Shown here one piece after another: positions 32,982 through 41,740 of a stretch of DNA of 64,000 nt. Position 1 is the first letter of the stretch. Every line of letters begins with the position of its first letter. The notes under the pieces are model-generated. The model had not been told where the DNA came from, did not search any database, and saw only the letters and a list, made by a program, of their open reading frames with translations. A program made the translations under genes and the position numbers. This DNA comes from Sphaerisporangium krabiense (GTDB taxonomy: Bacteria; Actinomycetota; Actinomycetes; Streptosporangiales; Streptosporangiaceae), in contig NZ_JACHBR010000001.1 of assembly GCF_014200435.1 (NCBI RefSeq), forward strand, positions 4,247,501-4,311,500, read 5' to 3'.

Positions 32982-33941
32982 ATGATCACTTTGCCCGATG
33001 AGCTCAGGGACGCCCTGGACGACATGATCGGCGGCTACCGCGAGCAGGACCTGGCCCGGTCGGCGGGCCTGCTCACCGCTCGCTACCGGGAGACGGGGCC
33101 CGACCCGGCGCTCCGGTCGGAGACCGACGTGGCGGCCTACACCGCCACCCGCATGCCCGCCACGTACGCGGCCGTCACCACGGCGCTCACGCAGGCCGCC
33201 GCGGCCATGCCGGAATCACGGCCGGTGAGCCACCTGGACGTCGGAGGCGGCACGGGCGCGGCCGTCTGGGCGGCGAGCGCCGTCTGGCCGTCCCTGCGGC
33301 ACGTCTCCGTGATCGAGCGCGAGCCGGCCGTCATCGCGGTCGGCCGCCGGCTCGCCGCCGCCTCGGCCCATCCCGGGGTCAAGAACGCCACGTGGCAGCG
33401 GTCCGCCATCCGGACCGACCTGACCCCGCCGTCCGCCGACCTCGTCACGATCTCCTACGTGCTTGCGGAGCTGCCGGCCGCCGCGCAGGAGCCGGTCGTG
33501 CGGTGGCTGGCCGGGCGGGGCACCACGGTCGCCATCGTGGAACCCGGCACGCCGCAGGGGTACGCCCGCGTTCTCGCGGCCCGCGACCTGCTGGTCGGAC
33601 TGGGGATGCGGATCGCGGCGCCGTGCCCGCACACGTCCGCCTGCCCGCTCCCGGAGGGCGACTGGTGCCATTTCTCGGCCCGGCTGCCCCGCACGGGGCT
33701 GCACCGCCGGTTGAAGGCGGCGGAGCTGGGCCACGAGGACGAGAAGTTCTCCTACGTCGTCGCCACCTCCGCGCCGGTCGCGGCCGCGGAGGGCAGGATC
33801 CTCCGGCATCCGCGCACCCGCAAGGGCCTGGTCACGCTGACCCTGTGCGCGGACGAGGTGACCGAGCTGAACGTGTCCAAGCGGCATGGCGACGCCTACC
33901 GCGCCGCCAGGGACGCGGCCTGGGGCGACCCCTGGCCGTAG
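32982..33941 (+). CDS. Rsm22-like small ribosomal subunit methyltransferase
   Basis: The 319-residue protein has a SAM-binding Rossmann domain with HLDVGGGTGAAVWAA at motif I and LVTISYVLAELP at the motif IV region. The cysteine cluster CPHTSACPLPEGDWCHF near residue 218 is the mark of the Rsm22 family, thought to hold an Fe-S cluster or zinc. The mitochondrial relative acts in ribosome assembly; the bacterial role is not well known. GGAGAACCG precedes the ATG at 32982. It converges with the mannosyltransferase gene across a strong hairpin. Confidence 0.85.
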   Translation: MITLPDELRDALDDMIGGYREQDLARSAGLLTARYRETGPDPALRSETDVAAYTATRMPATYAAVTTALTQAAAAMPESRPVSHLDVGGGTGAAVWAASAVWPSLRHVSVIEREPAVIAVGRRLAAASAHPGVKNATWQRSAIRTDLTPPSADLVTISYVLAELPAAAQEPVVRWLAGRGTTVAIVEPGTPQGYARVLAARDLLVGLGMRIAAPCPHTSACPLPEGDWCHFSARLPRTGLHRRLKAAELGHEDEKFSYVVATSAPVAAAEGRILRHPRTRKGLVTLTLCADEVTELNVSKRHGDAYRAARDAAWGDPWP

Positions 33942-33954
33942 CGCCGCCGCCGGC

Positions 33955-33997
33955 CCGGGGCCGGCCGCCGGGGTGACGCCTCGGAGGCCGGCCCCGG
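33955..33997. terminator. Bidirectional hairpin between convergent genes
   Basis: CCGGGGCCGGCC (33955-33966) pairs perfectly with GGCCGGCCCCGG (33986-33997) over a 19-nt loop. It lies between the stops of the methyltransferase (33941) and mannosyltransferase (34008) genes and would serve both. Confidence 0.75.
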
Positions 33998-34007
33998 CAC
34001 ACTCGGC

Positions 34008-34907
34008 TCAGCGATCGGCGGCCGGAGGCTCGGAAGACGCCGCGGGCTCGGACGGCGAAGGCTCGGACGGCGGGGGCTCGGGGGTGAGGTCCGGCGTGTG
34101 GCGCATGAGCTTGAACGGCATGAGCGCCGACTCGAGCTGGACGCCGAGGCTCATCTTGCTGCTCCCGTCGCGCCGCTCCTCGAACCGGATGGGCACCTCG
34201 ACGATCTTCAGCCCGCGCCTGATCGTGCGGTAGTTCATCTCGACCTGGAAGGCGTACCCGTTGCTCGTCACCCCGGCGACGTCGATCGCGTGCAGGGTCT
34301 CGCGCCGCCACAGCTTGAACCCGGCGGTGACGTCCCGCACGCGCATGTGCAGCAGCACGCGGACGTAGAAGTTCGCCCAGGCCGACAGCGCCTTGCGGTG
34401 CAGCGACCAGTCCTCGGCGAGCGCGCCTCCGGTGGCGTACCGGCTGCCGATCACGACGTCGGCCTCGGTCGACAGCAGCGTGCCGAGCATCTGCGGGACG
34501 GCCTCGGGCGGGTGGGACAGGTCGGCGTCCATCTGGACGACGTAGTCGGCCCCCTGGTCCAGCGCGTGGCCGATGCCGTGGACGTAGGCGCGGCCGAGGC
34601 CCTGCTTGCCGGGGCGGTGCAGCACCGACAGGCGGTCGGTCCCGTATTCCTCCTTGGCGAGGCTTTCCGCCAGCTCGCCGGTGCCGTCCGGCGAGTTGTC
34701 GTCGACGACGAGCACGCGCAGCGCCGGCAGGGGCAGCGCGAACAGGGCGCCCAGGATCGCGGGGAGGTTGGTGGCCTCGTTGTAGGTGGGCAGCACCACC
34801 GTCACGGCCGACGACGCCCATGGCTCGGGCAGGCGTACGGCGTTGGCGGCGCGCGCACCCGTCGCGGTGTCGCCCTCTGATATTGCTCGTGAGTCACGTT
34901 GAGTCAT
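34008..34907 (-). CDS. Polyprenol monophosphomannose synthase (GT2, DPM1-like)
   Basis: The 299-residue protein is a GT2 enzyme: AVTVVLPTYNEATNLP, VVDDNSPDGTGELAE, the metal-binding VQMDADLSHPPEAVPQML and SRYATGGALAEDWSLHRKAL. The C-terminal LKIVEVPIRFEERRDGSSKM fits polyprenol-phosphate mannosyltransferases. It would make polyprenyl-phosphate-mannose from GDP-mannose for lipomannan synthesis or protein O-mannosylation. It has no membrane domain, so a separate Lnt-like or anchor protein may be needed. A Pro/Ser/Glu-rich tail (about 25 residues) follows the domain. It is monocistronic here. Confidence 0.9.
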   Translation of the reverse strand: MTQRDSRAISEGDTATGARAANAVRLPEPWASSAVTVVLPTYNEATNLPAILGALFALPLPALRVLVVDDNSPDGTGELAESLAKEEYGTDRLSVLHRPGKQGLGRAYVHGIGHALDQGADYVVQMDADLSHPPEAVPQMLGTLLSTEADVVIGSRYATGGALAEDWSLHRKALSAWANFYVRVLLHMRVRDVTAGFKLWRRETLHAIDVAGVTSNGYAFQVEMNYRTIRRGLKIVEVPIRFEERRDGSSKMSLGVQLESALMPFKLMRHTPDLTPEPPPSEPSPSEPAASSEPPAADR

Positions 34908-35125
34908 GGATTCCGGATTTCTGTTCGGCGGCGTGGAGGACTCACGGGCGGTCCCATCGCGGGGTGGTAGTTCAGGACCAACCGGTACCGGACGAAGCCT
35001 ATCCGGCTCTCCCTACCGAGTCCTTCCCTCTCGCCTCCCCGGCTTACTTCTCGCTAATCCCCGGCTCCGTAGACATGGTGCTTGTCCGCCAGGCGTCGGG
35101 CCTGGGGATCGACGAGGAGGACGAG

Positions 35126-35650
35126 ATGAGGTTCCGGCGGCTTGCCCTGGTGATCGGAGCGGCGCCCGTGCTCGCGGCGGCCGCATGCGGCGCCGCGCAG
35201 GAGGGGCCCGGGGTCGCTTCGGCCGGGAAGGGGACGAGCGCGGCGAGCCCGTCGGCGTCGCCGACCGTGTCGAGCGACCCGGTCAAGTTCGCGGAGTGCA
35301 TGCGCGGGCACGGGATCGACATCTCGGATCCCGAGCCCGGCGGCAAGGTCCAGATCAGGATCAAGTCCGGGGACCGGGGCAAGGTGGAGGCGGCCCAGAA
35401 GGAGTGCGGCAAGTACCTGCAAGGGGGAGGGCTGCTGGGCAAGGGGAACGACCCGAAGATGCGGGACGCCGTGCTGAAGTTCGCCGCCTGCATGCGCGAG
35501 CACGGCGTGGACATGCCCGACCCCAAGCCCGGCGAGGGCGCCGTGATCAAGATGCCGAAGGGCGCCGACCCGGACGGCAAGGAGTTCAAGGAGGCCCACA
35601 AGGCGTGCGAGAAGCTGCTCCCCGGCGCCCCGGGCGGCCCAGGGGAGTGA
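35126..35650 (+). CDS. Lipoprotein with two repeated Cys-His motifs
   Basis: The 174-residue protein has a lipoprotein signal (RRLALVIGAAPVLAAAAC) with the lipid-bearing Cys at 21. A Ser/Pro spacer is followed by two copies of one motif: KFAECMRGHGIDISDPEPGG and KFAACMREHGVDMPDPKPGE. Each is followed by a helical region with a second Cys (QKECGKYLQ, HKACEKLLP). GAGGAGGACGAG precedes the ATG. Lipoproteins of this kind are commonly found beside the two-component/adaptor/ABC exporter genes seen here, so a part in that export or sensing system is likely but unproven. Confidence 0.75.
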   Translation: MRFRRLALVIGAAPVLAAAACGAAQEGPGVASAGKGTSAASPSASPTVSSDPVKFAECMRGHGIDISDPEPGGKVQIRIKSGDRGKVEAAQKECGKYLQGGGLLGKGNDPKMRDAVLKFAACMREHGVDMPDPKPGEGAVIKMPKGADPDGKEFKEAHKACEKLLPGAPGGPGE

Positions 35651-35824
35651 CCTGGGCCGAGCCTCGCCGCGGAGGGCCGGGTGCGCGCTGAGGGGCGCGT
35701 ATCCGGCCCCGAGCGGGGATCCGCGGACCCGGCCGCGGGCTCGGGCCGTCCTTCCCCGGACCCGCACGTGATCAGCGGTCGCGTGGTGCGGTTCGCGATC
35801 CCAGGGGTGTCTCGCGTGCGAGGA

Positions 35825-37033
35825 TCAGCGGGCCTGGAGGAGGGTGCGGGGCGCGGCGGGCAGGCGTACGGTGATCGTCAGGCCGCCCTCGGCGCGCGGC
35901 GAGGCCTCGACCGTGCCGCCGTGGGCGTTGACGATGGCGCGGACGATCGACAGGCCGAGGCCGGAGCCCTGGGCGGAGCCGACGCGCTCGCGCAGGCGGT
36001 GGAACGGCTCGAACAGGTCGGCGACCTCGTGCCCCGGGATCAGCGGCCCGGTGTTCTCCACACGGATCACGACGTTCCCGCCGTCGGCGGTGACCTCCAC
36101 CTCGACCCTGCCGTCCTTGACGTTGTACTTCAGCGCGTTCTCCACCAGGTTGAAGACGCAGCGCTCGATCAGCACGGGGTCGCCGCCCGCCGTCGCCGGG
36201 CCGAGGCGCTCGGTGACGGTGATCCGCCGGCGCCGGGCGGTCGGCTCCAGCAGCTCGACCACCCCTTGCGCGATGTCCCGGACGTCCACCGGCCTGCGGG
36301 CCACCAGCTCGTGCTCGGACCGGGTGAGCAGCAGGAGGCCCTCGATGAGCCGTTCGTGCCGCGCGTTGGTGCTGAGCAGCGCCTTGCCGAGCCGGGTGAG
36401 GTCCTCCGAGGCGTCCGGCTCCTCCAGGGCGACCTCCAGCAGGGTCCGGTTGATCGCCAGCGGCGTGCGCAGCTCGTGGGAGGCGTTGAGCGCGAAGCGG
36501 CGCTGGGCGTCGAACGCCCGTTGCAGCCGGTCCAGCATCGCGTCGAAGGTGTCGGCCAGCCGTTTGACGTCGTCGTGCGGCCCGGCGAGCGCGATGCGCT
36601 CGTGCAACGTGCTCTCCGACAGCCGTTCTGCGGCCTCGGTGACGCGGTGCAGCGGACGCAGCGCGCGGTCGGCGACCATGTAGCCGAGGATGATCGCCAG
36701 GATGCCGATCCCGGCCATGATCAGCGCCGAGTTCTGGAGGAGATCCTGGATCACCTGCTGCTTGCCCTGCTCGATCTGCGCGACGTAGTCCTTGCCGATC
36801 TGGAAGGCCAGGAACTTCCTGTCCCGCCCCGGGGAGGGCTCCCCCAGCGGGGGCAGGCGGATGACGAACTGCCGGTCCAGCGCGCGGGCCGTCATCAGGT
36901 ACGTCGTCAGCAGCAGGGCCGTGCCCGCGCCGAAGAACAGGCCGCTGTAGATCAGCGTGAGCCGGGCCCGCAGGCCGGGGCCGCGCCGAAGCGCCCTCAC
37001 CCCGCGCGGCACCGTGGCGAGCCGTCCCCTCAT
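35825..37033 (-). CDS. Sensor histidine kinase (HAMP, HisKA, HATPase)
   Basis: The 402-residue kinase has two membrane helices (LTLIYSGLFFGAGTALLLTT and LIMAGIGILAIILGYMVA) around a short external loop of about 50 residues. A HAMP domain follows, then the H-box FALNASHELRTPLAINRTLL. The N-box is CVFNLVENALKYN and the G2 box is GSGLGLSIVRAIVNAHGG. It is coupled to the response regulator gene upstream through a 15-codon frame (37030-37077): both junctions are ATGA overlaps. The divergent exporter operon is its probable target. Confidence 0.93.
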   Translation of the reverse strand: MRGRLATVPRGVRALRRGPGLRARLTLIYSGLFFGAGTALLLTTYLMTARALDRQFVIRLPPLGEPSPGRDRKFLAFQIGKDYVAQIEQGKQQVIQDLLQNSALIMAGIGILAIILGYMVADRALRPLHRVTEAAERLSESTLHERIALAGPHDDVKRLADTFDAMLDRLQRAFDAQRRFALNASHELRTPLAINRTLLEVALEEPDASEDLTRLGKALLSTNARHERLIEGLLLLTRSEHELVARRPVDVRDIAQGVVELLEPTARRRRITVTERLGPATAGGDPVLIERCVFNLVENALKYNVKDGRVEVEVTADGGNVVIRVENTGPLIPGHEVADLFEPFHRLRERVGSAQGSGLGLSIVRAIVNAHGGTVEASPRAEGGLTITVRLPAAPRTLLQAR

Positions 37034-37077
37034 CGCCGCCCTCCGCCGCGCGGCACCGTGGCCGGCCGTCCCGTCAT
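37030..37077 (-). CDS. 15-codon relay frame created by a 44-bp duplication
   Basis: The ATG at 37077 overlaps the regulator stop (ATGA), and the frame ends in a TGA at 37030 that overlaps the kinase ATG (37033). It encodes MTGRPATVPRGGGRR, a near copy of the kinase start MRGRLATVPRG. The duplicated unit is 44 bp. The frame would let ribosomes pass from regulator to kinase despite the duplication. Confidence 0.6.
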   Translation of the reverse strand: MTGRPATVPRGGGRR

Positions 37078-37838
37078 CGCCGCCCTCCGCTCCGCTGCTC
37101 CCGCGCCCCGCTCCCGCCGTGCGGCTCCCGTCCGCCGCCCACGTCCTCCGCGGCGGACCGCGCCGCGTCCCGCGGCTCTGACGGCCGGTCCACCCGGTAA
37201 CCCACCCCCGGCACGGTCTCGATCACGGCCGCGCCGAGCTTCCTGCGCAGCGTGGTGATCGTGACCCGCAGCGCCCCCGTCCCCGTCTCGGCGTTCTCGT
37301 CCCAGGCCCGTGCCACCAGCTCGCGCGGCGCCAGCGTGGCGCCCTCGGCCCGCATCAGCTCGGCCAGCACCGCGAACTCCTTGCGGGTGAGCGCCACGGG
37401 CTCCCCGTCCCGCGTGGCCGTGCGCGCCGCCAGGTCCAGCCGGACGCCCGCGCGCTCCAGGACGGCGGGGCGCGCGGGGGCGGTCCTGCGGGCCAGCGCG
37501 CGGATCCGCGCGGCCAGCTCGGCGAACGCGAACGGCTTGGTCAGATAGTCGTCGGCCCCGAGGGACAACCCCCGCACCCGGTCGCCGACGCGGGCGGCGG
37601 CGGTGAGCATCAGCACCCGGCACGACGCCCCGGCCTCGGCCAGCCCCCGGCACACCTCGTCCCCATGCAGCTCCGGCAGGTCGCGGTCCAGGACGACGAC
37701 GTCGTACTGCACGTAGCCGAGCCGGTCCACCGCCTCGGCGCCGTCGTAGGCCACGTCCACGGCCATCGCACGGCGCCGCAGCCCGTGGGCGATGGCGTCG
37801 GCGAGCTCCCCTTCGTCCTCGACGACGAGCACCCGCAT
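37074..37838 (-). CDS. OmpR/PhoB family response regulator
   Basis: The 254-residue protein has a receiver domain (LVVEDEGELADAIAHGLRRR, phospho-acceptor Asp in VVVLDRDLPELHGDE, Lys in DDYLTKPFAFAEL). A winged-helix effector domain follows (VALTRKEFAVLAELMRAEGA, then VTITTLRRKLGAAVIETVPG). A disordered tail of about 35 residues, rich in Gly and Arg, follows the domain and ends at the duplication junction. GGAAAGGG precedes the ATG. It is divergent from the exporter operon over an inverted repeat, so it probably controls both promoters. Confidence 0.93.
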   Translation of the reverse strand: MRVLVVEDEGELADAIAHGLRRRAMAVDVAYDGAEAVDRLGYVQYDVVVLDRDLPELHGDEVCRGLAEAGASCRVLMLTAAARVGDRVRGLSLGADDYLTKPFAFAELAARIRALARRTAPARPAVLERAGVRLDLAARTATRDGEPVALTRKEFAVLAELMRAEGATLAPRELVARAWDENAETGTGALRVTITTLRRKLGAAVIETVPGVGYRVDRPSEPRDAARSAAEDVGGGREPHGGSGAREQRSGGRR

Positions 37839-37891
37839 CCCACACCCTTTCCGCGCGTTTCCTCCTGGGGCTGACCAGCGTGGCCCATCGG

Positions 37892-37946
37892 GCGTTAGGC
37901 ACCGGTAAGCGCGCCGGGCTTCGCCGTCGCTTATCCGCCGCTAACC
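37892..37946. promoter_or_regulatory. Inverted repeat between response regulator and exporter operon
   Basis: GCGTTAGGCACCGGTAAGCG (37892-37911) faces CGCTTATCCGCCGCTAACC (37928-37946). Reading the second strand of the right arm recovers the GTTAG and TAAGCG elements in the same order. Each arm could take one OmpR-type dimer. Confidence 0.55.
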
Positions 37947-38013
37947 GGCGCGGGGCTAGAAAACCGCCTGTGCTGACGGGCGTGGGACCCGTGGCGCGCG
38001 GAGGTGACACGTG

Positions 38014-39087
38014 ATGGGAGTTCGGCGCCTGGCCGTCGTGTCGGCCGGGGTGACCGCGGTCCTGGCCGGGGCGGCGACGGCGGCGGTGATGAGCGCGGGC
38101 ACGGGCACGGCCGAGGCGCCGCCCAAGGCCGCGCCGTCCCGGACGGCCGAGGTCACGCGCGGCGACCTGGTGGACACCACCACGGTCGACGGCGAACTGA
38201 CCTACACCGGGGAGCGCCGGGTGTACGCCGGCGCGGCGGGCACCGTGACGGCGGTCGCGGAGGACGGCGCGACGATCACCCGCGGCCGTGCCCTGCTGAA
38301 GGTGGACCGCAGGCCGCTCGTGCTGATGTACGGCGCGCTGCCGCTCTACCGGCCGCTGTCGATCGGCGTGTCCGACGGGCCGGACGTGCGGCAGCTCGAA
38401 CGCAACCTGAAGGCGCTCGGGTACGGCGACGACATGACGGTGGACGACGAGTTCACCTACGCCACCAGGCGCGCGGTCCTGGAGTGGCAGGAGGACCGGG
38501 GGCTGGTCGAGACAGGGCAGGTGGACGCGGGCCAGGTGGTCTTCCTTCCCGGGCCCGTGCGCGTGTCCGGCGCCGAGGTGGCGGTCGGCGACCCGGTGAA
38601 CCCGGGCCGTCGGGTCCTGTCGGTGACCTCGACCCGCCGAACCGTGCACGTCGACCTGGACACCGATGACCAGTCCATGGCCAGGAAGGGAGCCCCGGTC
38701 ACGATCGAGCTGCCGGGAGGCGCCCGGGTCAAGGGCACGATCAGTGAGGTGGGCACGGTGGCCCGGGCCTCGGGCGGCGACGCGGGGCAGGGCGGCGGCG
38801 ACGCGACCATCGACGTGGAGATCACGCTCCGCTCGGCCGCCAAGGTGGGCCGGCTGGACCAGGCGCCGGTCAGCGTCGGCATGGAGAGCGAGCGCGTCAA
38901 GGACGTCCTGTCGGTGCCGGTCGAGGCGCTGCTCGCCCTGTCAGAGGGCGGGTTCGGCGTCGAGGTCGTCGAGGGATCGGGCACGCGGATCATCGCGGTC
39001 GAGACCGGCGCGTACGGCGGCGGCAGGGTCGAGGTCTCCGGCGACGGGCTGGCCGCGGGCATGAAGGTCGGGGTGCCGGACCGGTGA
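38014..39087 (+). CDS. Efflux adaptor with peptidoglycan-binding domain
   Basis: The 357-residue protein has a signal anchor ([20 protein letters not shown]), a barrel-sandwich segment ([20 protein letters not shown]) and a PG_binding_1-type insertion ([17 protein letters not shown], then [14 protein letters not shown]). Beta-barrel and membrane-proximal parts follow. It corresponds to the membrane fusion protein of MacAB-like exporters adapted to Gram-positive walls. GGAGGTGA lies 6 bases before the ATG at 38014. It overlaps the ATPase gene by 4 bases (GTGA). Confidence 0.88.
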   Translation: MGVRRLAVVSAGVTAVLAGAATAAVMSAGTGTAEAPPKAAPSRTAEVTRGDLVDTTTVDGELTYTGERRVYAGAAGTVTAVAEDGATITRGRALLKVDRRPLVLMYGALPLYRPLSIGVSDGPDVRQLERNLKALGYGDDMTVDDEFTYATRRAVLEWQEDRGLVETGQVDAGQVVFLPGPVRVSGAEVAVGDPVNPGRRVLSVTSTRRTVHVDLDTDDQSMARKGAPVTIELPGGARVKGTISEVGTVARASGGDAGQGGGDATIDVEITLRSAAKVGRLDQAPVSVGMESERVKDVLSVPVEALLALSEGGFGVEVVEGSGTRIIAVETGAYGGGRVEVSGDGLAAGMKVGVPDR

Positions 39088-39854
39088 GCGCCATCGTCCG
39101 CCTCTCCGACGTCCGCAAGACCTACGCCGGGCACGTGGAGGCGCTGCGCGGGGTGAGCCTGACCGTCGAGCCCGGCGAGCTGCTGGCCATCGTGGGGCCG
39201 TCCGGGTCGGGCAAGTCCACGCTGCTCCACATGATCGGCACGCTGGACCGTCCGACGTCGGGCGGCGTCCGCATCGCCGGGTACGAGGTCGGGGAGCTGT
39301 CGGACCGCGAGCTGTCCGCGCTGCGCGCCCGCCGTCTCGGCTTCGTCTTCCAGCAGTTCCACCTGGCCCCCGGGACGAGCGCGCTCGACAACGTGGCCGA
39401 CGGCCTGCTCTACGGCGGTCCCGGGCTGCGGGAGCGGCGCGAGAGGGCCGCCGCCGCGCTGGAACGCGTGGGGCTCGGGCACCGGCTCGGGCACCGGCCG
39501 CACCAGATGTCGGGCGGCGAGCAGCAGCGGGTGGCCGTGGCCCGCGCGGTCGTCGGAGACCCTCCGCTGCTGCTGGCCGACGAGCCGACCGGCAATCTGG
39601 ACTCCGCGGCGGGGGCCGAGGTGCTGGAGGTCCTCGGCGCGCTGCACGCCTCGGGCACGACCGTGGCGATCATCACGCACGACGCGGAGATCGCCGCCTG
39701 GGCGCCGCGCAGGATCCGGGTCAGGGACGGCCTGATCGCCGCCGACGACGGCCCGGGCACCGGCCGCCGCGCACCCGCGCCGGCATCACGCCCGGCGCCG
39801 GACACGACATCCGGGACGGCCTCGGGCGCGCCGGCAGGACGGGGGTCGCTGTGA
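39084..39854 (+). CDS. ABC transporter ATP-binding protein (MacB/LolD type)
   Basis: The 256-residue ATPase has Walker [11 protein letters not shown]-loop [19 protein letters not shown], signature [16 protein letters not shown], Walker [10 protein letters not shown] and H-loop [11 protein letters not shown]. The tail after the fold is Pro/Ala-rich. It begins at a GTG overlapping the adaptor stop and ends overlapping the permease GTG, so the three genes are translated as one unit. The set would export a peptide, antibiotic or lipoprotein-linked compound. Confidence 0.93.
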   Translation: MSAIVRLSDVRKTYAGHVEALRGVSLTVEPGELLAIVGPSGSGKSTLLHMIGTLDRPTSGGVRIAGYEVGELSDRELSALRARRLGFVFQQFHLAPGTSALDNVADGLLYGGPGLRERRERAAAALERVGLGHRLGHRPHQMSGGEQQRVAVARAVVGDPPLLLADEPTGNLDSAAGAEVLEVLGALHASGTTVAIITHDAEIAAWAPRRIRVRDGLIAADDGPGTGRRAPAPASRPAPDTTSGTASGAPAGRGSL

Positions 39855-41050
39855 GGGCGCGGGCGGGACTGGTGCCGGCGCGGCTGGGGGCGCGGGACCT
39901 GCTGCGGGTCGGGGCGGCGGGCCTGCGGACCCGGCCCGCCCGGGTCGTGCTGTCGGCCCTCGGCATCGCGATCGGCATCGCCACGATGGTCGCGGTCATC
40001 GGCATCTCGTCCTCCTCGCGGGAGGAACTGCTGCGGCAGCTCGACCGGCTCGGCACGAACCTGCTCACCGTGGCGCCCGGCCAGACCATGTTCGGCGACC
40101 AGGCCGAGCTGCCGAAGGAGTCGGTGGAGATGGTCCGCAGGATCGGCCCGGTGACGACGGCCGCCGCGACGGGAAGCACGGACGCCACGATCCGCAGGAC
40201 CGACCGCATCCCCAAGGAGGTCACCGGCGGCATCGCCGTCCAGGCGGCCACCGAGGGGCTCGCCACGACGCTGGAGGGCGCCGTCCGGCACGGTACCTGG
40301 CTCAACGCGGCCAACGCCGACAAGCCCGCCGTGGTGCTCGGCTCGGTCGCCGCCGACCGGCTCGGCATCCACCGGGTGGGGCCAAGGGTGTGGATCGGGA
40401 ACCGCTGGTTCACCGTGGCCGGCATCCTGGACGCGATGCCGCTGGCCCCCGAGATCGAGCGGTCCGCGCTCGTGGGGTGGCCGGCCGCCGAGCGCTACCT
40501 GGGCTTCGACGGGCACCCGACCAAGATCTACGAACGGTCGGACGACGCGGCGGTGGAGGCGGTGCGCCAGGTGCTGCCGCGCACGGTCAACCCCGAGAAC
40601 CCCGGCGAGGTGGACGTCAGCCGTCCCTCGGACGCGCTCGCCGCCCGAGCCGCCGCCGCGGGGGCGTTCACGAACCTGCTGCTCGGCCTCGGCGCGGTGG
40701 CGCTGCTGGTCGGTGGCGTGGGCGTGGCCAACACGATGGTGATCTCGGTGCTGGAGCGCCGCCGCGAGATCGGCCTGCGCCGCTCGCTCGGCGCGACCCG
40801 GGGGCAGGTGCGGCTGCAGTTCCTGGCGGAGTCGCTGCTGCTGTCGGCGCTCGGCGGCGCGGTGGGCACCGTGCTCGGCGCCGCGGCCACGCTCGGGTAC
40901 GCGCTGGTCAAGGACTGGCCGGCCGTCGTGCCCGCGTGGGCGGCGGGCGGGGCGCTGCTGGCGACGCTGGCCATCGGCACGATCGCGGGGATCTACCCGG
41001 CGATGCGCGCGGCCCGGCTGTCCCCGACCGTCGCGCTCGCCACGACATGA
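39851..41050 (+). CDS. ABC transporter permease (MacB/FtsX family)
   Basis: The 399-residue protein has the MacB topology: one N-terminal helix ([20 protein letters not shown]), a large external MacB-PCD domain and three C-terminal helices. The latter include [20 protein letters not shown] and [40 protein letters not shown] is the cytoplasmic coupling motif of the family. Its 3' end (40997-41057) has a decayed copy at 44281-44330. The operon ends here; the next gene is convergent. Confidence 0.92.
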   Translation: MRARAGLVPARLGARDLLRVGAAGLRTRPARVVLSALGIAIGIATMVAVIGISSSSREELLRQLDRLGTNLLTVAPGQTMFGDQAELPKESVEMVRRIGPVTTAAATGSTDATIRRTDRIPKEVTGGIAVQAATEGLATTLEGAVRHGTWLNAANADKPAVVLGSVAADRLGIHRVGPRVWIGNRWFTVAGILDAMPLAPEIERSALVGWPAAERYLGFDGHPTKIYERSDDAAVEAVRQVLPRTVNPENPGEVDVSRPSDALAARAAAAGAFTNLLLGLGAVALLVGGVGVANTMVISVLERRREIGLRRSLGATRGQVRLQFLAESLLLSALGGAVGTVLGAAATLGYALVKDWPAVVPAWAAGGALLATLAIGTIAGIYPAMRAARLSPTVALATT

Positions 41051-41077
41051 TCGCGGGCGTCCTTCCCGGAGCGGAGG

Positions 41078-41740
41078 TCAGCCGGGGGCGTCCGCCACCA
41101 GGCCGGCCTCGTGGGCGGTGATGGCGGCCTGGACCCGGTTGCTCATGCCGAGCCGCAGCAGGATGGCGCTGACATGGGATTTGACGGTGCCCTCCGACAG
41201 GGACAGCCGCCGGCCGACCTGCTGGTTGGACATGCCCTGGCCGACCAGGGCCAGCACCTCGCGCTCGCGCGCGGTCAGCGACTCCACCCGCCTGCGCGCC
41301 GCCGCCGCCCGGGAGAACCGGTCGCCGCTCAGCCGCGTGATGACCTTGTGGGCGATCCTCGGCGACAGGTAGGCCGCCCCGTCGGCGACCGCCCGCACGC
41401 CGATGAGCAGTTCGCGGGGGTCGGCGGCCTTGAGCAGGAAGCCGGCCGCACCCACCTCCAGCGCACGGGCGACGTAGTCGTCCTCGTCGAAGGTGGTCAG
41501 CATGATGACCGCGACGTGCGGCATGACGGCGCGCAGCTCGGCCGCGGCGGCCAGCCCGTCCAGGCGGGGCATGCGAATGTCGAGCATCGCGATGTCCGGC
41601 CGGTGCGCCCGTACCAGCTCGACCGCCGCACGCCCGTCGGCGGCCTCGGCGACCACCTCGATCTCCGCGTCGGTGGCCAGGATGGACCGTACCCCCGCTC
41701 GGATCATGGCCTCGTCGTCGGCCAGCACCACCCGGATCAT
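41078..41740 (-). CDS. NarL/LuxR family response regulator
   Basis: The 220-residue protein has a receiver domain (RVVLADDEAMIRAGVRSILA, phospho-Asp in IAMLDIRMPRLDG, Lys in GFLLKAADPREL). The C-terminal LuxR helix-turn-helix reads LTAREREVLALVGQGMSNQQ and then LSEGTVKSHVSAILLRLGM. Its ATG overlaps the stop of the histidine kinase gene (ATGA). It is the last gene of a three-gene operon with the serine hydrolase and kinase. The targets are not visible nearby. Confidence 0.95.
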   Translation of the reverse strand: MIRVVLADDEAMIRAGVRSILATDAEIEVVAEAADGRAAVELVRAHRPDIAMLDIRMPRLDGLAAAAELRAVMPHVAVIMLTTFDEDDYVARALEVGAAGFLLKAADPRELLIGVRAVADGAAYLSPRIAHKVITRLSGDRFSRAAAARRRVESLTAREREVLALVGQGMSNQQVGRRLSLSEGTVKSHVSAILLRLGMSNRVQAAITAHEAGLVADAPG

